A stretch of 64,000 bases of DNA from Huiozyma naganishii CBS 8797 (GCF_000348985.1 NC_035924.1:1054001-1118000), one strand, 5' to 3'. Counted from the first letter of the stretch, positions 1 through 10,662 are shown. Translations and numbers: made by a program. Notes: generated by a model from the sequence alone, not told the origin.

Positions 1-2427
1 CTCGACTACGCCTCCGAGAAACGCAACATCGAGTTCCACAACCTGTTCAAGGAAGCAGACCTCAGTTCACACGAGAGACTCATTGTAGACCACAGCTGCG
101 CACTTTCGAGAGACATTCTATTACAGGGCCGCATCTACATATCGGACCAGCACCTGTGTTTCTACTCGAATATCCTTGGCTGGGTTAGTACAGTCATCAT
201 ACCGTTCAAAGAGATCGTACAGATCGAAAAGAAGACCACCGCGGGGATATTCCCTAACGGGATAGTCATAGACACTCTCCACACAAAATACGTTTTCGCA
301 TCTTTCATTTCCAGAGACTCCACTTTCGACCTCATCACAGACGTTTGGAATCAGATCATATTGGGTAGAAGGTACTTGAAGGACGGCGAAGACGGTGAAG
401 TACCCATGGACTCACATAGCTCGTACAGCTTATCAGGGTTCGATGGAGGGCTTGGCGAGGACGATGATGGCGACGAGGAAGATGACGACGACGATGAGGC
501 CTTTGATGACGATGATGACGACAACGCTTCGCTCTTGGGTGTGGAAACTGACATGACATCCAGTGACGAACTGAATCCAGACGAACTGCCCTCATCCAAG
601 GGTAAGCTGGTGCCCTTCCCGGGTCCAGTGAAACATTCACCCACATCGATGGACTACAAACCCGTAGATAACGAAAAACTCGTCAGCGAAACCGTTATAG
701 ATGCACCACTGGGGCAAGTAGCAGAGGTGTTATACGGCGACGACGTTTCCAGATTGGAGCTTATCCTCAAGAGCCAGAAGAACTTTGATCTGTCACCTAT
801 CCCAAAATTACTAAAGAACAAAACCAGGGACTATAATTACTACAAACCGCTGCACTTCGGGTTTGGACCTAACAAAACCAAATGTTTAATCACAGACACA
901 GTTGAACACTATGACTTGAACGACTATGTCCAAGTGTATCAGGAATCTAAGACTCCTGATGTGCCTTCCGGGAACTCCTTTACAGTCAGAATTAACACGA
1001 TCATGACATGGGACTCGGATAACACTACGAAGGTCACGGTATATTTCCTTTGTGAGTGGAGCTCCAAAAGTTGGTTGAAAAGTGCTATTGAAAAGGGCGC
1101 ATTCGATGGTGTTTTGGAGACCACCAGGATTCAAAACGTGGAGCTCGCAAATTTCGCCAAGAACCAATCTCCAAAGATCAGCAAAAGAAGTTCATCCAAA
1201 AGGGCAGGAGGGGAGAAGCCCTCTGAGGACGACATTGTCTCCTCTTTACCAACACTGGGGCCCCCTACTCATGACCCTACGGAACCTGAATACTTAAAGA
1301 GCAAAGAGGATATCATCATCGAACAATCTGTCAATTTCAATGCTCCGCTGGGAACTGTCTTCCAAATGCTTTACGGTGACGATACTTCATACTTGAAGAA
1401 CATCATTGAGAAGCAGAACAATTTCGACATTTCCAGTATTCCTAAATTTGTCAACAATGAAAGAGAGTACACGTACACTAAACGGTTGGGGAACGCGTTG
1501 GGTCCCAAACAGACTCGGTGCACATTGAACGAGAAAATTGAACATATGGATATTAACAGTTACATCGCCGTCAGGCAGACAGTAAAATCGCACGACGTAC
1601 CTTACGGTAGTGTCTTTACCGTTCACACAAGAATGTTTTATTCTTGGGGTCCAAATAACACTACCAACATGCTTGTGGTGCTGAATGTTGTTTGGTCCGG
1701 TAAGTCTCTATTAAAGGGTACAATCGAGAAGGGCTCTATCGACGGTCAGAAGGCAGGCACAAAAGTTCTAGTGGAGACATTGAATGAAATAATTACTAAT
1801 GGTTCCAAGAAAAAGGCTAGAAAGAGATCAAAAACGACAACAAGAGGCAGTTCCACTAGATCGAAATTATCGACACCAAAACATAATACAACAGCTGCAA
1901 CTAGCAGCAACGATGCGGATTCGGGTATGCTCTCCACTGTTATCTCAATGATTGAAAACTTCAACATCCCATTTGTGTCCGGTAACATTGCAGTAGCAAT
2001 TTTAGCCGTGTTCTTCATACTGGTATTAACCTACATGTTGGGTCGTTCCTCAAACAGACACGCTTTCGAACTGGCTGGACCGGGCAGGATATTAATCGAC
2101 GGTCAAGAATTTTCATATATTCCAAACTTCAAAACACTATATCAAGTTTACGAAGACGAAGTTAGGAAAACAGTGAAGGATATTGACAGTGATAAGGCCA
2201 ACGCTGTACGAAAATCACAAGGAGACATATGGGACTGGATTGATGACCGTAGCAATGGTGCATGCGGTCATAAAATGGATTCGGGACTTGTCTCGAGGCG
2301 GCTTCGGGAAAAAGCCATGCGGAATACTGGCAAGGGTAAAAAGGCCAAACAATTGAAAAATTCCATCGAAGTCACTGAATTACAACTGCAGGAAATGAGG
2401 GAAATGCTGAGCCGGTTGCAAGACTGA
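1..2427 (+). CDS. YSP2: Lam/Ysp2-type sterol transfer protein, 5'-truncated
   Basis: The reading frame is open from the first base, so the start lies outside the window; 808 residues are visible. In order: a GRAM domain (about nt 50-315), an acidic linker (nt 450-530, mostly Asp/Glu), a first VASt lipid-binding domain (nt 670-1160), a second VASt domain (nt 1315-1800), one membrane span (nt 1981-2042) and a short charged coiled C-terminus. The GRAM plus two VASt plus membrane-span order is that of the yeast Ysp2/Lam2 and Lam4 proteins, which sit at ER-plasma membrane contacts and return sterol from the plasma membrane to the ER. The next gene is YCG1, which neighbours YSP2 in S. cerevisiae, so YSP2 is preferred to its duplicate LAM4, but the two cannot be separated by sequence here. 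It converges on YCG1 with about 130 bp between stops. Confidence 0.9.
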   Translation, partial: LDYASEKRNIEFHNLFKEADLSSHERLIVDHSCALSRDILLQGRIYISDQHLCFYSNILGWVSTVIIPFKEIVQIEKKTTAGIFPNGIVIDTLHTKYVFASFISRDSTFDLITDVWNQIILGRRYLKDGEDGEVPMDSHSSYSLSGFDGGLGEDDDGDEEDDDDDEAFDDDDDDNASLLGVETDMTSSDELNPDELPSSKGKLVPFPGPVKHSPTSMDYKPVDNEKLVSETVIDAPLGQVAEVLYGDDVSRLELILKSQKNFDLSPIPKLLKNKTRDYNYYKPLHFGFGPNKTKCLITDTVEHYDLNDYVQVYQESKTPDVPSGNSFTVRINTIMTWDSDNTTKVTVYFLCEWSSKSWLKSAIEKGAFDGVLETTRIQNVELANFAKNQSPKISKRSSSKRAGGEKPSEDDIVSSLPTLGPPTHDPTEPEYLKSKEDIIIEQSVNFNAPLGTVFQMLYGDDTSYLKNIIEKQNNFDISSIPKFVNNEREYTYTKRLGNALGPKQTRCTLNEKIEHMDINSYIAVRQTVKSHDVPYGSVFTVHTRMFYSWGPNNTTNMLVVLNVVWSGKSLLKGTIEKGSIDGQKAGTKVLVETLNEIITNGSKKKARKRSKTTTRGSSTRSKLSTPKHNTTAATSSNDADSGMLSTVISMIENFNIPFVSGNIAVAILAVFFILVLTYMLGRSSNRHAFELAGPGRILIDGQEFSYIPNFKTLYQVYEDEVRKTVKDIDSDKANAVRKSQGDIWDWIDDRSNGACGHKMDSGLVSRRLREKAMRNTGKGKKAKQLKNSIEVTELQLQEMREMLSRLQD

Positions 2428-2558
2428 ATGGCGCGTCTTTCTTCAAACACCGAGACGTATAACTTATGAATCCAGCTCATATTAGATATATAGCAAAAAG
2501 CATACATATGTACATTAACTATGAATATTTGACAAACGGATAGTCATGGGGGGCCTTA

Positions 2559-5500
2559 TCAATCATCCATGACATAATCTGAATCCTCTTTGGAAGAGGA
2601 TTCCTCCGTATTTTCAGGTATTATAAAGCTGACATTTTTAGTCGTAATTTCAGGTTCCTCCGCCCCATTCCTCCTTTCGTCTGTTGATTCATTGTTTGTA
2701 TCACCTTCCTCCATTTCTTTCCTGTTCCTTTTCCTATTGGATTCCGATTCGGCCCGCGACATTTCTTGATTGTGATACACGTCATTTTGACCTTCATCGC
2801 TGGTGTTGGTCGTCTCCTTATGGTCACTTTCATCCATAATGTTCGATTTTTCTAAAATCATGGAAATTTGTTCATTCGTCAGTCCGTCTGCATTGTCTCC
2901 CTCATCATCCGTTGCCCCATCCTTCTTGAGATTTTGTAGAGAACGTTCATGAGCCTCCTCAATGGCACTCTCCAAATTTCTCTTGGTTTTTTCTAATGCG
3001 TTTTTGCACACTATGTCTACCGTTGTAGTTTCCAAGATATCAGAGATTATCTCCAAAATGCGTTTTAGTTTGTCAGTATCTTGAAACGAGGTGATATAGA
3101 ATAGGTGAATATTAGTAAAAATCATTTTCTTTATCTCCTTTCTCCCTACCTCGTGTATCGTATTCAAAATATCTAGCAGGACCTGAATTTGGTTATTATC
3201 GCACCTTGTCTCCTCCTCGGATCTCCGTACCAGTTTCCGCGGGTTGGTCCAATGAATCAGCTGTTGGAGTATAACGTTGGGTTTCAACATTGTGGTGTTA
3301 TGTGCATCTAATGACGTTTGCAACTCGTCCCAAATCATTGCTAGTCTGAAAAATACACCGGCTGCAATAGACGCCATTTTACTCTGGTGAGTGACATGGG
3401 AGAAGCAATACACTGGGATGCAAAATGCAAACGCCTGTATCAGTGCTTCGTTTCGGGAGTTGTTGGGTAGGAAGTTAGCGAATATAAGGGATTCAAACAA
3501 TTCCGTGTCGGTGAAAATATCCGCCAAGAAAAGCTTAAAAAGACCTTCTGCGGTAATCACCTGGCATTTTGGCGATGAGTCGTTTTTCAGCACCTTGTAG
3601 AACAATTTGTAAAAATGCATTGAGTCGACTTTGTTTTCCCCGTCTACTACGGCAGTACCGTGTATGGCAAAAATGTCAAGCAGAACTTGTAGCGCAACAA
3701 TTTTGATCGGTGTGTTCCCAATACTTACTGTTGCTCCTAGTAACAGCATACTGTTCGTTGCCAGTTGGACGTCGATGAGACAGCACAACCCCAAGTTCTT
3801 AATGCCTAGCAATTTGATGTCCGGTTCATCGCTTTTCACCGCTGGAGTTATCAGGGTGTCGATCAGTGATCTTAGAAGGACATTCTGGTCGTTGAGCGTC
3901 GTTACAAGTTCCAACATACAAGAAGACCTTTGTAAACAGATAGCAATGGTTGCTGACGTAGCTTCTCTTTCGTTCGAGAAGCTGTTTAGAGCGTGACGTT
4001 CCGGGTTCAAGCTTCGGCCATCTATCAATCCGTCAACAGCGGAGTGGAATGAATTTAGGTTTTCAGCATCATCAAGGTCACTGTCCCTATCCTGTTGTTC
4101 GTCGCCATCGGGCTTTGATTTTTTCTCCATCTGTTCCTGCATTTCAATGTCCTCGTCTCTTAAGTCATTGATGATTTCGATCGCCATTGTGACAAAATCT
4201 CTCTCGTTGATGGACAACACCTTCAGTACCTTGTGGCCACATCTGATAAGACATTCCGGTAGTGACTTCAAAGATAGCATGTTTCTAACAACATTCAGCA
4301 TCGCTCTCCTGCCAATCTCATCACTGAAATCGTACAATGCCGCTATAGTCAGTAGCTGTTCTATGATAAAATCAAAGGCTTTCTTGGCCGGTTTCGTCAA
4401 CGCTTCTGTATCTCCGCTAGCCCCCGTGCTGAACCGCTGATCCGTGTAGTGCTGGATGTAATTGGACAGTACGGACGCCTCTGGGAAGGTCTCGTCGACA
4501 ACCTCGGTAAGTTTGTTTTCCGTGCAATGCGTGTGGAAACACCGGAACAGAAACGCCATTTCTGGTGTCAGGTCCTCCCACAGGTCGTGTATCTTTGGAA
4601 TCTTGTTGACTATATCCTCTCTTCTCCTAAAAATTGTCATGACAGCCTTATCGCAAGATTTGGACTTGGTTACCTTCAACTTTTCGATTAGGTTGAGGAG
4701 GTCTCCGTTGACCAGGTTGATCCAGTGGAAAGCGATCAGCTTTTCGCACGCAGTCCTCACGGACTCGTCCCTGTCCTCCACCCCCCACAGTACAAGCTGG
4801 TCAAGGACCTTTGGATCCACCTGGTCGAAACACTTAAGACCGAGCGACTTGAGCGTTCGCGAGTATACGGCCCTTCTGTTGATGGCGTTGACGTCACGAG
4901 CCCTTTCGAATATGTACAATTGCGTGTGTCCGTTGTGCACCATATTCAACATGGCTGCACGCCTAACATCCGCTGCCGGGTCGTTCTGCACTAGGTTCTC
5001 GAGCAGCTTGGTGGCGCTACTGACGGTGCCGACCTCGTCGTCTTGGAACTTGGTCAGCGCGAAAACGGCCTGCGTTCTGACGACAACCTCCCTGTCCATG
5101 ACTCGCTTCTTCAACTTCCCCTGCAGCAGCTCAAACAAATCCTCGTCAATCTCGTCGAGGTTCTCCATCAGGATCGCAATGATCTGGCACACTCCAAATC
5201 TCACGTTCTTGTCCTTGCTCTCGATCCCGCGGAGAATATACCGTAGGAAACAGTCTATGAATTTGCTCACCATTTGTTCCTTCTCCAACAGGGCCGCCGC
5301 AGCGTCCCCCTCAGTGGCCACCTGTCCATCGGACGCATCGACACTCTCCCTTAGAAGCGAAACCTCCTTGTTGAGCGACACGACGAACACGGTCACGAGT
5401 TTGACCAGCCGCGAGCCGAGCGGGTCGTTCTTCTTCAATGGTAGCACTTTCAACACCATCTTGTTGGAACCCACGAGTTTGAACGGGAGTCCCTCGAACC

Positions 5501-5636
5501 CCCTGCCGGTACGACTTCCACTGGATCTCTTCAAAATGACAACGTGCTTCCTGTGGCCCGCGTAGCCCAGCTGGCCCTGCTGGAACACGTCCGCCACGGC
5601 CCGGAAAATCCGCTGGTTCATATCCTCGTCCACCAT
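2559..5636 (-). CDS. YCG1: Condensin non-SMC subunit Ycg1 (Cap-G)
   Basis: 1025 residues, against about 1035 in S. cerevisiae. Ycg1 is the HEAT-repeat subunit that, with Brn1, clamps DNA in the condensin complex for mitotic chromosome compaction. The N-terminus (FQQGQLGYAGHRKH) and the phrases KNVRFGVCQIIAILM, RRAAMLNMVHNGHT, RRAMLNVVRNMLSL and VQAFAFCIPVYCFSHVTH region are close to the yeast protein as I recall it. An acidic insert (about residues 515-545) and a charged low-complexity tail (from about 905) are usual for the family. The reading frame extends seven codons upstream only from a TTG, so I place the start at the first ATG (MVDEDMNQRIF). It diverges from UTP4 across about 240 bp. 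Confidence 0.95.
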   Translation of the reverse strand: MVDEDMNQRIFRAVADVFQQGQLGYAGHRKHVVILKRSSGSRTGRGFEGLPFKLVGSNKMVLKVLPLKKNDPLGSRLVKLVTVFVVSLNKEVSLLRESVDASDGQVATEGDAAAALLEKEQMVSKFIDCFLRYILRGIESKDKNVRFGVCQIIAILMENLDEIDEDLFELLQGKLKKRVMDREVVVRTQAVFALTKFQDDEVGTVSSATKLLENLVQNDPAADVRRAAMLNMVHNGHTQLYIFERARDVNAINRRAVYSRTLKSLGLKCFDQVDPKVLDQLVLWGVEDRDESVRTACEKLIAFHWINLVNGDLLNLIEKLKVTKSKSCDKAVMTIFRRREDIVNKIPKIHDLWEDLTPEMAFLFRCFHTHCTENKLTEVVDETFPEASVLSNYIQHYTDQRFSTGASGDTEALTKPAKKAFDFIIEQLLTIAALYDFSDEIGRRAMLNVVRNMLSLKSLPECLIRCGHKVLKVLSINERDFVTMAIEIINDLRDEDIEMQEQMEKKSKPDGDEQQDRDSDLDDAENLNSFHSAVDGLIDGRSLNPERHALNSFSNEREATSATIAICLQRSSCMLELVTTLNDQNVLLRSLIDTLITPAVKSDEPDIKLLGIKNLGLCCLIDVQLATNSMLLLGATVSIGNTPIKIVALQVLLDIFAIHGTAVVDGENKVDSMHFYKLFYKVLKNDSSPKCQVITAEGLFKLFLADIFTDTELFESLIFANFLPNNSRNEALIQAFAFCIPVYCFSHVTHQSKMASIAAGVFFRLAMIWDELQTSLDAHNTTMLKPNVILQQLIHWTNPRKLVRRSEEETRCDNNQIQVLLDILNTIHEVGRKEIKKMIFTNIHLFYITSFQDTDKLKRILEIISDILETTTVDIVCKNALEKTKRNLESAIEEAHERSLQNLKKDGATDDEGDNADGLTNEQISMILEKSNIMDESDHKETTNTSDEGQNDVYHNQEMSRAESESNRKRNRKEMEEGDTNNESTDERRNGAEEPEITTKNVSFIIPENTEESSSKEDSDYVMDD

Positions 5637-5707
5637 CGAGCTTTCAGACCCAATCAACCTGCTCTAGCGGCTGCCCAGGGCTCCAAGTGCCGCTCCCCAA
5701 CCGTCTG

Positions 5708-5781
5708 CTCATCGCGTCTCAATTTCTTCGTCACCAAATGTTAAAGTGAAAATTTTTCTTAGTGCAAATTTTAGCGATGAG
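5708..5781. promoter_or_regulatory. PAC and RRPE motifs between YCG1 and UTP4
   Basis: Two PAC cores are present: CTCATCGC at 5708-5715 (reverse) and GCGATGAG at 5774-5781 (forward). An RRPE-type element TGAAAATTTTT lies at 5747-5757. PAC (bound by Tod6/Dot6) next to RRPE (bound by Stb3) is the standard promoter pair of yeast ribosome-biogenesis genes. UTP4 starts 98 bp downstream, so this pair most likely serves UTP4 rather than YCG1. The motifs are seen; the function is inferred. Confidence 0.8.
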
Positions 5782-5878
5782 TTGAAACAGTTGAGACGAA
5801 CAGACTCTGTGAGACCGGAATAGACGTTGGTTATCGTACTCTCTGTGATCCCTGATACTGTGGCAAGCACGAGGAGGT

Positions 5879-8236
5879 ATGACTGGACATGGAACTGTAG
5901 TGCACAGGGCACGATTCTGCGATTTTCTGCCCGGCAACATCACTTCGCTGGCGTTCTCGCACCGGTCGACAGCATCGAAGTTGACGCCGTCTGATTTGCG
6001 GCTTGCTGTTGGGAAGTCAGATGGGACTGTTGACGTGTGGAACCCACGGAACAACTGGATTCAAGAGTTTGCGATTGGCAGCGGTGGTGGGGAGGGCCGG
6101 TCGATTGAGGGGCTCGTGTGGTGCAACGTGCGCGGACAGCCGCTCAGACTGTTCTCGATTGGTGGGTCTACGACGATCACCGAGTGGGATCTGAGGGATG
6201 GGTCACTGCTGAAGAACTACGACTGTAATGCTGGGGTTATCTGGTCCATTGGCATCAACAGGTCGCAGGATAAGCTTGCGGTCGGGTGTGACAACGGGGC
6301 AGTAGTCATTGTGGATATCTCGGGCGGTTCCGGGTCCCTCGAGCACGACACGATCCTAGCTAGACAAGAGTCCAGAATTCTGAACATTGCATGGAACGGT
6401 GACGAGTTTGTGATCGGGGGTTGCTCGGATGGGAAAATCAGGGTCTGGTCCGCCGCGGCGAACGAGAGCCAAGAGGCGGCCCGCGGTAGACTACTCCACA
6501 CAATGAAGGTCGACAAAGCTAGGGGAGAGTCTACCCTTGTATGGTCCGTTCTATACCTACCAAACTTGAACCAGATCGTATCCGGGGACTCCACTGGGTC
6601 TGTCAAATTCTGGGACTTCCAGTATGCGACTCTGCTCCAGTCGTTCAAGCCGCACGAGGCTGACGTGCTGTGTCTCACGGCAGATGTCGATAACAACTCC
6701 GTGTTTACTGCGGGTGTTGACAGAAAGATCTTCCAATTCAGTTACAGCACAGCAAGCAACAAGCAATCAAGCAGGAAATGGGTCAACGCTGCAAACAGAC
6801 TTTTTCATGGGAACGATGTCAGAGCGATGGCCGCATACCAGTCGAGAGGCGCTGATTTCCTCGTATCCGGTGGTGTCGAAAAGACCTTCGTGGTAAGCTC
6901 TCTGAGCTCGTTCGCCAACGGCAACTACAGAAAGATGACGCATGTACCGGCAACGGCACAGCGGAACGTGCTTTTAGCACCACAACAGAGGTACATCGTC
7001 ATGTGGCAGAACAGCACGGTGAAAGTCTGGTATCTGGGCACTGACGTGGAAGACGAAAAGAACTACAGGTTAGTCTGTAAACTGTCGCTAAATAAAGAGG
7101 ACGAGCCGATCTTACGATGCACGATGTCCTTTGACGGTCAGGTTCTCGTGGTCAGCAGAATGTCCTCTACCAAAATTTTCCACTTGCTACCGAACGAAAC
7201 AATGACCAAACTGAAGGTGACCAAACTGGACAACGACTTCTTGTTGAAGACTGGGTCCAAGTTTGTCAAGTTTGTTGACAGTTCGGTCATCGTGGTGTGT
7301 ACTCCAGATGACGAGTTATTCACCTTGGATCTGGAATCCGACATAGAGGGAGGTGATGAAAAACCAACGGAACTGGAAATGCCAGCCTTCCAGGGGACGA
7401 AGAGCACTTTCGAGCTCCCATACTTGGCCAGAGTAAACCACATGGATGTCACTGAGGGCTACGTTGTCGTTTCTCGTGGTTGTGGTATCGTCGACATAAT
7501 TGACTTGAAGACACACGAGTCCAAATCATTGATCCGTTTAACGGACTATATTACCGCATTAAAGATAAATACAGAGAAGTCGAGCGTGATAGTGGTAACA
7601 TCTGAGAATAAAATATACGAGCTGAGAATAGATGATGGTGCAAACGCTGAGGGCGGCTCTGAGATCTTGACCGAATGGTCCAAAAAATGCACGGATAACT
7701 TACCAAGAAGGTTCCAGAATCTGAAGGACAAATGCAACGGTATATTCCTGGACAAGGAGAACTGCAACATGGTCTGGTTTTGGGGTACTTCATGGTTGGT
7801 AAGGTTCGATTTCAGCTTGGATCTCCCCCTAAGCAAAAGAAAGAAGGTTGTCCTGAAGCGTGGCCGCGACGGATTAACCATAACAGACGAGAGCAATTTC
7901 ATGAACGATGCAACGGTGAGCCGCGGCGACTTCAAGGACGGCGAAAACAATGATGATGACGAAGACGACGACGACGATGATGATGATGAGGACGGAATGG
8001 ATCTCTCTGTCGACGACGCGATCCTGCGTGCGAACGCCAGAGACAGCAACAGTTCTACCTCGAGCGTGCTCAGCAGAGCAAAGACAGAATCGCAAGCATT
8101 CTTCATTTCTGACAAGTTTAAGCCAAGTTTATACGCCGGGTTCATTAACTCGAAAGAGATAGTCGTTGTCGAACGGCCATTGGCACAATTACAAGCGCAA
8201 CAAAAGGCATTCCACCTGTCCAAACTGGTGTTCTAA
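5879..8236 (+). CDS. UTP4: U3 snoRNP / t-UTP protein Utp4
   Basis: 785 residues, against 776 in S. cerevisiae. Utp4 is a WD-repeat scaffold of the t-UTP (UtpA) complex in the small-subunit processome; it acts in the nucleolus in pre-18S rRNA processing and is linked to rDNA transcription. Repeats with the WD pattern run through the first 600 residues (for example DLRLAVGKSDGTVDVWNP and IVSGDSTGSVKFWDF). A long Asp/Glu run lies near residues 685-705, followed by a Ser-rich stretch and a conserved C-terminus. The gene sits between YCG1 and PEP7 as in S. cerevisiae (YDR325W-YDR323C). PAC and RRPE motifs precede it. Confidence 0.94.
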   Translation: MTGHGTVVHRARFCDFLPGNITSLAFSHRSTASKLTPSDLRLAVGKSDGTVDVWNPRNNWIQEFAIGSGGGEGRSIEGLVWCNVRGQPLRLFSIGGSTTITEWDLRDGSLLKNYDCNAGVIWSIGINRSQDKLAVGCDNGAVVIVDISGGSGSLEHDTILARQESRILNIAWNGDEFVIGGCSDGKIRVWSAAANESQEAARGRLLHTMKVDKARGESTLVWSVLYLPNLNQIVSGDSTGSVKFWDFQYATLLQSFKPHEADVLCLTADVDNNSVFTAGVDRKIFQFSYSTASNKQSSRKWVNAANRLFHGNDVRAMAAYQSRGADFLVSGGVEKTFVVSSLSSFANGNYRKMTHVPATAQRNVLLAPQQRYIVMWQNSTVKVWYLGTDVEDEKNYRLVCKLSLNKEDEPILRCTMSFDGQVLVVSRMSSTKIFHLLPNETMTKLKVTKLDNDFLLKTGSKFVKFVDSSVIVVCTPDDELFTLDLESDIEGGDEKPTELEMPAFQGTKSTFELPYLARVNHMDVTEGYVVVSRGCGIVDIIDLKTHESKSLIRLTDYITALKINTEKSSVIVVTSENKIYELRIDDGANAEGGSEILTEWSKKCTDNLPRRFQNLKDKCNGIFLDKENCNMVWFWGTSWLVRFDFSLDLPLSKRKKVVLKRGRDGLTITDESNFMNDATVSRGDFKDGENNDDDEDDDDDDDDEDGMDLSVDDAILRANARDSNSSTSSVLSRAKTESQAFFISDKFKPSLYAGFINSKEIVVVERPLAQLQAQQKAFHLSKLVF

Positions 8237-8482
8237 TTCTTCCCATATATATATAACCATATGTACAATTATCCCAACGGGGGCAAACTACACGGACCCA
8301 CTCCACTTCCTGTCATTGGTAAAGTCTCCCGTCGTTTAACGTACTCGCATCATTTTTGACTAAAAATTAGCAAAAGAGGGCTCTGCGGTTGATGGCAGCA
8401 TCTTCAAGGGATCTAAGGATTTGAGGGGACACGCCAGTAGATCAGTGGGTGATTCACAGTTTCCCGTTTGCCACTATAGGAC

Positions 8483-10216
8483 ATGGACACCAGCAATGGT
8501 TCCCCTGCAGATTCTGCGGGACCGTCCAAAGAGGTGGAGAGCATGGAATGTCCAGTGTGTTTGACAGCGTTCCCCACTTTACAGGCTCTAAACACACATT
8601 TGGACGTAGACCATGGGTTTGGTGATGATACGGGAGATTCCCATATGGTTGTGACCGATCGTGGGGAGAGCAGCAATAAAAAGAAGATACGAAGGGCGAA
8701 GAGCCCGCCAAGTGAACGCGGTACAGCCGCGGCGCACACGAACCACAGGACGTCTACATGGCAGAAATACCGGGTCGGCGAGAAGTGCAACTTTTGCCAG
8801 CGCAAACTGAACCCAAATACTACTGGTATTGCCAACTGTCGGAAGTGTGGGAAGCTGTACTGCAAGATGCACTGCACGAATATTATAAAACTGAACAACC
8901 GGGGCAAACTTGATCCTGTGAAGGGCCAGTGGACAAGTTGTTGCCGTTCGTGTTTCTCCAGTCGACCCGGATACAATGACTATGGAGAGGTGCGCAACTT
9001 GACCGGTGAGTTCACGAGAATACGAAGATCAAAGAACGAGGACGCCAGGTTGAGAAAGTTACAGCTTGAAAACAGGTTAGTCCGGCTAATCGATGGATTC
9101 GTGAAGTTGTACAAGCTACATTACCTCGTTGCAATGGCAAATAAGGAAGGTGCTGGTCAAGCTGTGCTTTCAAGTATTAAGTTTACTTTGGATGCGACCA
9201 ACTTCGAGAAAGACGTTACTGCGTGGCAGGATGACCACACGGTCAACAGTTGTACCATCTGTCACAAGCAGTTCAATTTCTTGCAAAGGAAGCACCATTG
9301 TCGGCTCTGTGGGATGGTCGTTTGCAATTCCACCACTACGAAGTGCTCGAACGGGGAGATACCAGTCTTGATGCTAAGGGATAACGCCGCGGACTTGCCC
9401 TTCAAAGAGGATGCGTCCCTGCTGAAAAGAGGCGAGGTCAAAATGGACGTCCGGTTGTGTTCGAACTGTATCCGTGCCGTGTACACACCGCGGAAGTTCC
9501 ACCAGGACTGCGTCGCACCGCCCCCGAAGATCATAGACAAGTACATAAGCATGTGTCACATTGCGAAAGTGATCAACGATACGCTGCCATACTTCCAGGG
9601 CGCATTGGCGAAGGCGGAGACGCAACGAGAGCAAGACGCAGAGGGCGGTACACCAGTTGGTGGTGGTAACAATGGCAACAGACGCACGGCTGTGGCCAAC
9701 TCATTGGAAGATATCAAGCAGTTGGCCAAATTGCGCGAGCGGCTCGTCAATTCGTTCGGCACGTACAACGTCCTGACGCGGCAACTGTTACAAGTGCCAC
9801 CGAGCAACCCATCAGAGCAACGGATCCAGCAGTCGATCAAAGTGGTGTCCTCGCAGTTCGTCAACGAGAAAATCCTCCCACTGCGGGCAATGGGATCCGT
9901 CCTGAACTCAAACTCCGCCAACACGACCTCCTCGTCGTCTGCGTCGTCATCGCTGCATTCCAAGTCCCCTGCTACACAGCTACCGCAGGTGAAACCACTC
10001 TCAAGCGTGCTAAAGAGACTCACGGTCAAAGAGGTGAAACAGTACCGCGAGGAACTGATGGTCCTGAAGGAGCAATCCTTCATCATAGAACAAGCAATTG
10101 AGGACTCCAAGACACACAGAAGGTTCGACGAGGCAACTGCACTGTCCCGCAACCTCAGCGAACTGACTGACCGGTCGCAAGAACTACAGGGTCTGCTCGG
10201 AGAGGAAGGTTTCTGA
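8483..10216 (+). CDS. PEP7: Vacuolar sorting protein Pep7/Vac1 (FYVE, Rab5 effector)
   Basis: 577 residues, longer than the 515 of S. cerevisiae. Pep7 tethers Golgi-derived vesicles to endosomes by binding PI3P, Vps21 (Rab5) and Vps45. Visible parts: a C2H2 zinc finger near residues 20-46 (CPVC...H...H), a first FYVE-like cysteine-rich domain (about 95-155) and a second FYVE domain (about 255-330) with the PI3P-binding core RKHHCR. Coiled helical segments in the C-terminal third carry the Rab-binding region in homologues. Extra Ser-rich and Gly/Asn-rich linkers (about residues 385-400 and 470-500) account for most of the added length. It follows UTP4 on the same strand, as expected for YDR323C. 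Confidence 0.95.
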   Translation: MDTSNGSPADSAGPSKEVESMECPVCLTAFPTLQALNTHLDVDHGFGDDTGDSHMVVTDRGESSNKKKIRRAKSPPSERGTAAAHTNHRTSTWQKYRVGEKCNFCQRKLNPNTTGIANCRKCGKLYCKMHCTNIIKLNNRGKLDPVKGQWTSCCRSCFSSRPGYNDYGEVRNLTGEFTRIRRSKNEDARLRKLQLENRLVRLIDGFVKLYKLHYLVAMANKEGAGQAVLSSIKFTLDATNFEKDVTAWQDDHTVNSCTICHKQFNFLQRKHHCRLCGMVVCNSTTTKCSNGEIPVLMLRDNAADLPFKEDASLLKRGEVKMDVRLCSNCIRAVYTPRKFHQDCVAPPPKIIDKYISMCHIAKVINDTLPYFQGALAKAETQREQDAEGGTPVGGGNNGNRRTAVANSLEDIKQLAKLRERLVNSFGTYNVLTRQLLQVPPSNPSEQRIQQSIKVVSSQFVNEKILPLRAMGSVLNSNSANTTSSSSASSSLHSKSPATQLPQVKPLSSVLKRLTVKEVKQYREELMVLKEQSFIIEQAIEDSKTHRRFDEATALSRNLSELTDRSQELQGLLGEEGF

Positions 10217-10380
10217 TCCCAAGTCCCTGATTGGTCGTCACCAGCGTTAAACCCAGATATATAACTATTTTTAAGTATGTAACAGTAGTATATATATTTT
10301 GTGCGCTGCGAGGACCAGAGTGTTCAGGAGAGTACTACTTTGTTGTTTGAGGGGTCGTCCGTGAAGTCTCTTGGTCAGAT

Positions 10381-10662
10381 ATGTCTACTGCAAACGTGTT
10401 ACGGTACTCTGCGCTGGGTCTTGGTGTGTTTGTCGGGCTGAAGAATGATCTCGGGTTCAGGTCTGCAGCGAAGAGCAAAAAGGAGGAGGAGAAGTATCAG
10501 CAGAAGGTGAAGCTCGTTGAGGAGGCCAGAGGTGAGTGGAAGAAATTACATCCACCTGCAGTGGTACCCACCAGCGGGGCTGCTCAAGTCAACCTGGATG
10601 ACCCAAATTTTGATTTCGGGAAGTACATTGACGGAGTCCTCGGGTCGTTGAAATCTACTTGA
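10381..10662 (+). CDS. TIM11: Mitochondrial ATP synthase subunit e (Tim11/Atp20-type dimer subunit)
   Basis: 93 residues, against 96 in S. cerevisiae. Subunit e is a small inner-membrane protein needed to dimerise F1Fo ATP synthase and shape cristae. The N-terminus begins with a short helix containing the GxxxG motif (GVFVG at residues 15-19) used for packing with subunit g, followed by a charged helical segment (SKKEEEKYQQKVKLVEEA). The C-terminal DPNFDFGKYI is typical of the yeast protein. It lies between PEP7 and MRPL35, the expected position of YDR322C-A. Confidence 0.93.
   Translation: MSTANVLRYSALGLGVFVGLKNDLGFRSAAKSKKEEEKYQQKVKLVEEARGEWKKLHPPAVVPTSGAAQVNLDDPNFDFGKYIDGVLGSLKST

Noticed and set aside
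4462..5565. 367-codon plus-strand frame inside YCG1
   Set aside because: It is antisense to well-conserved YCG1 sequence and is Ser/Arg/Leu-rich, as expected for a shadow frame.
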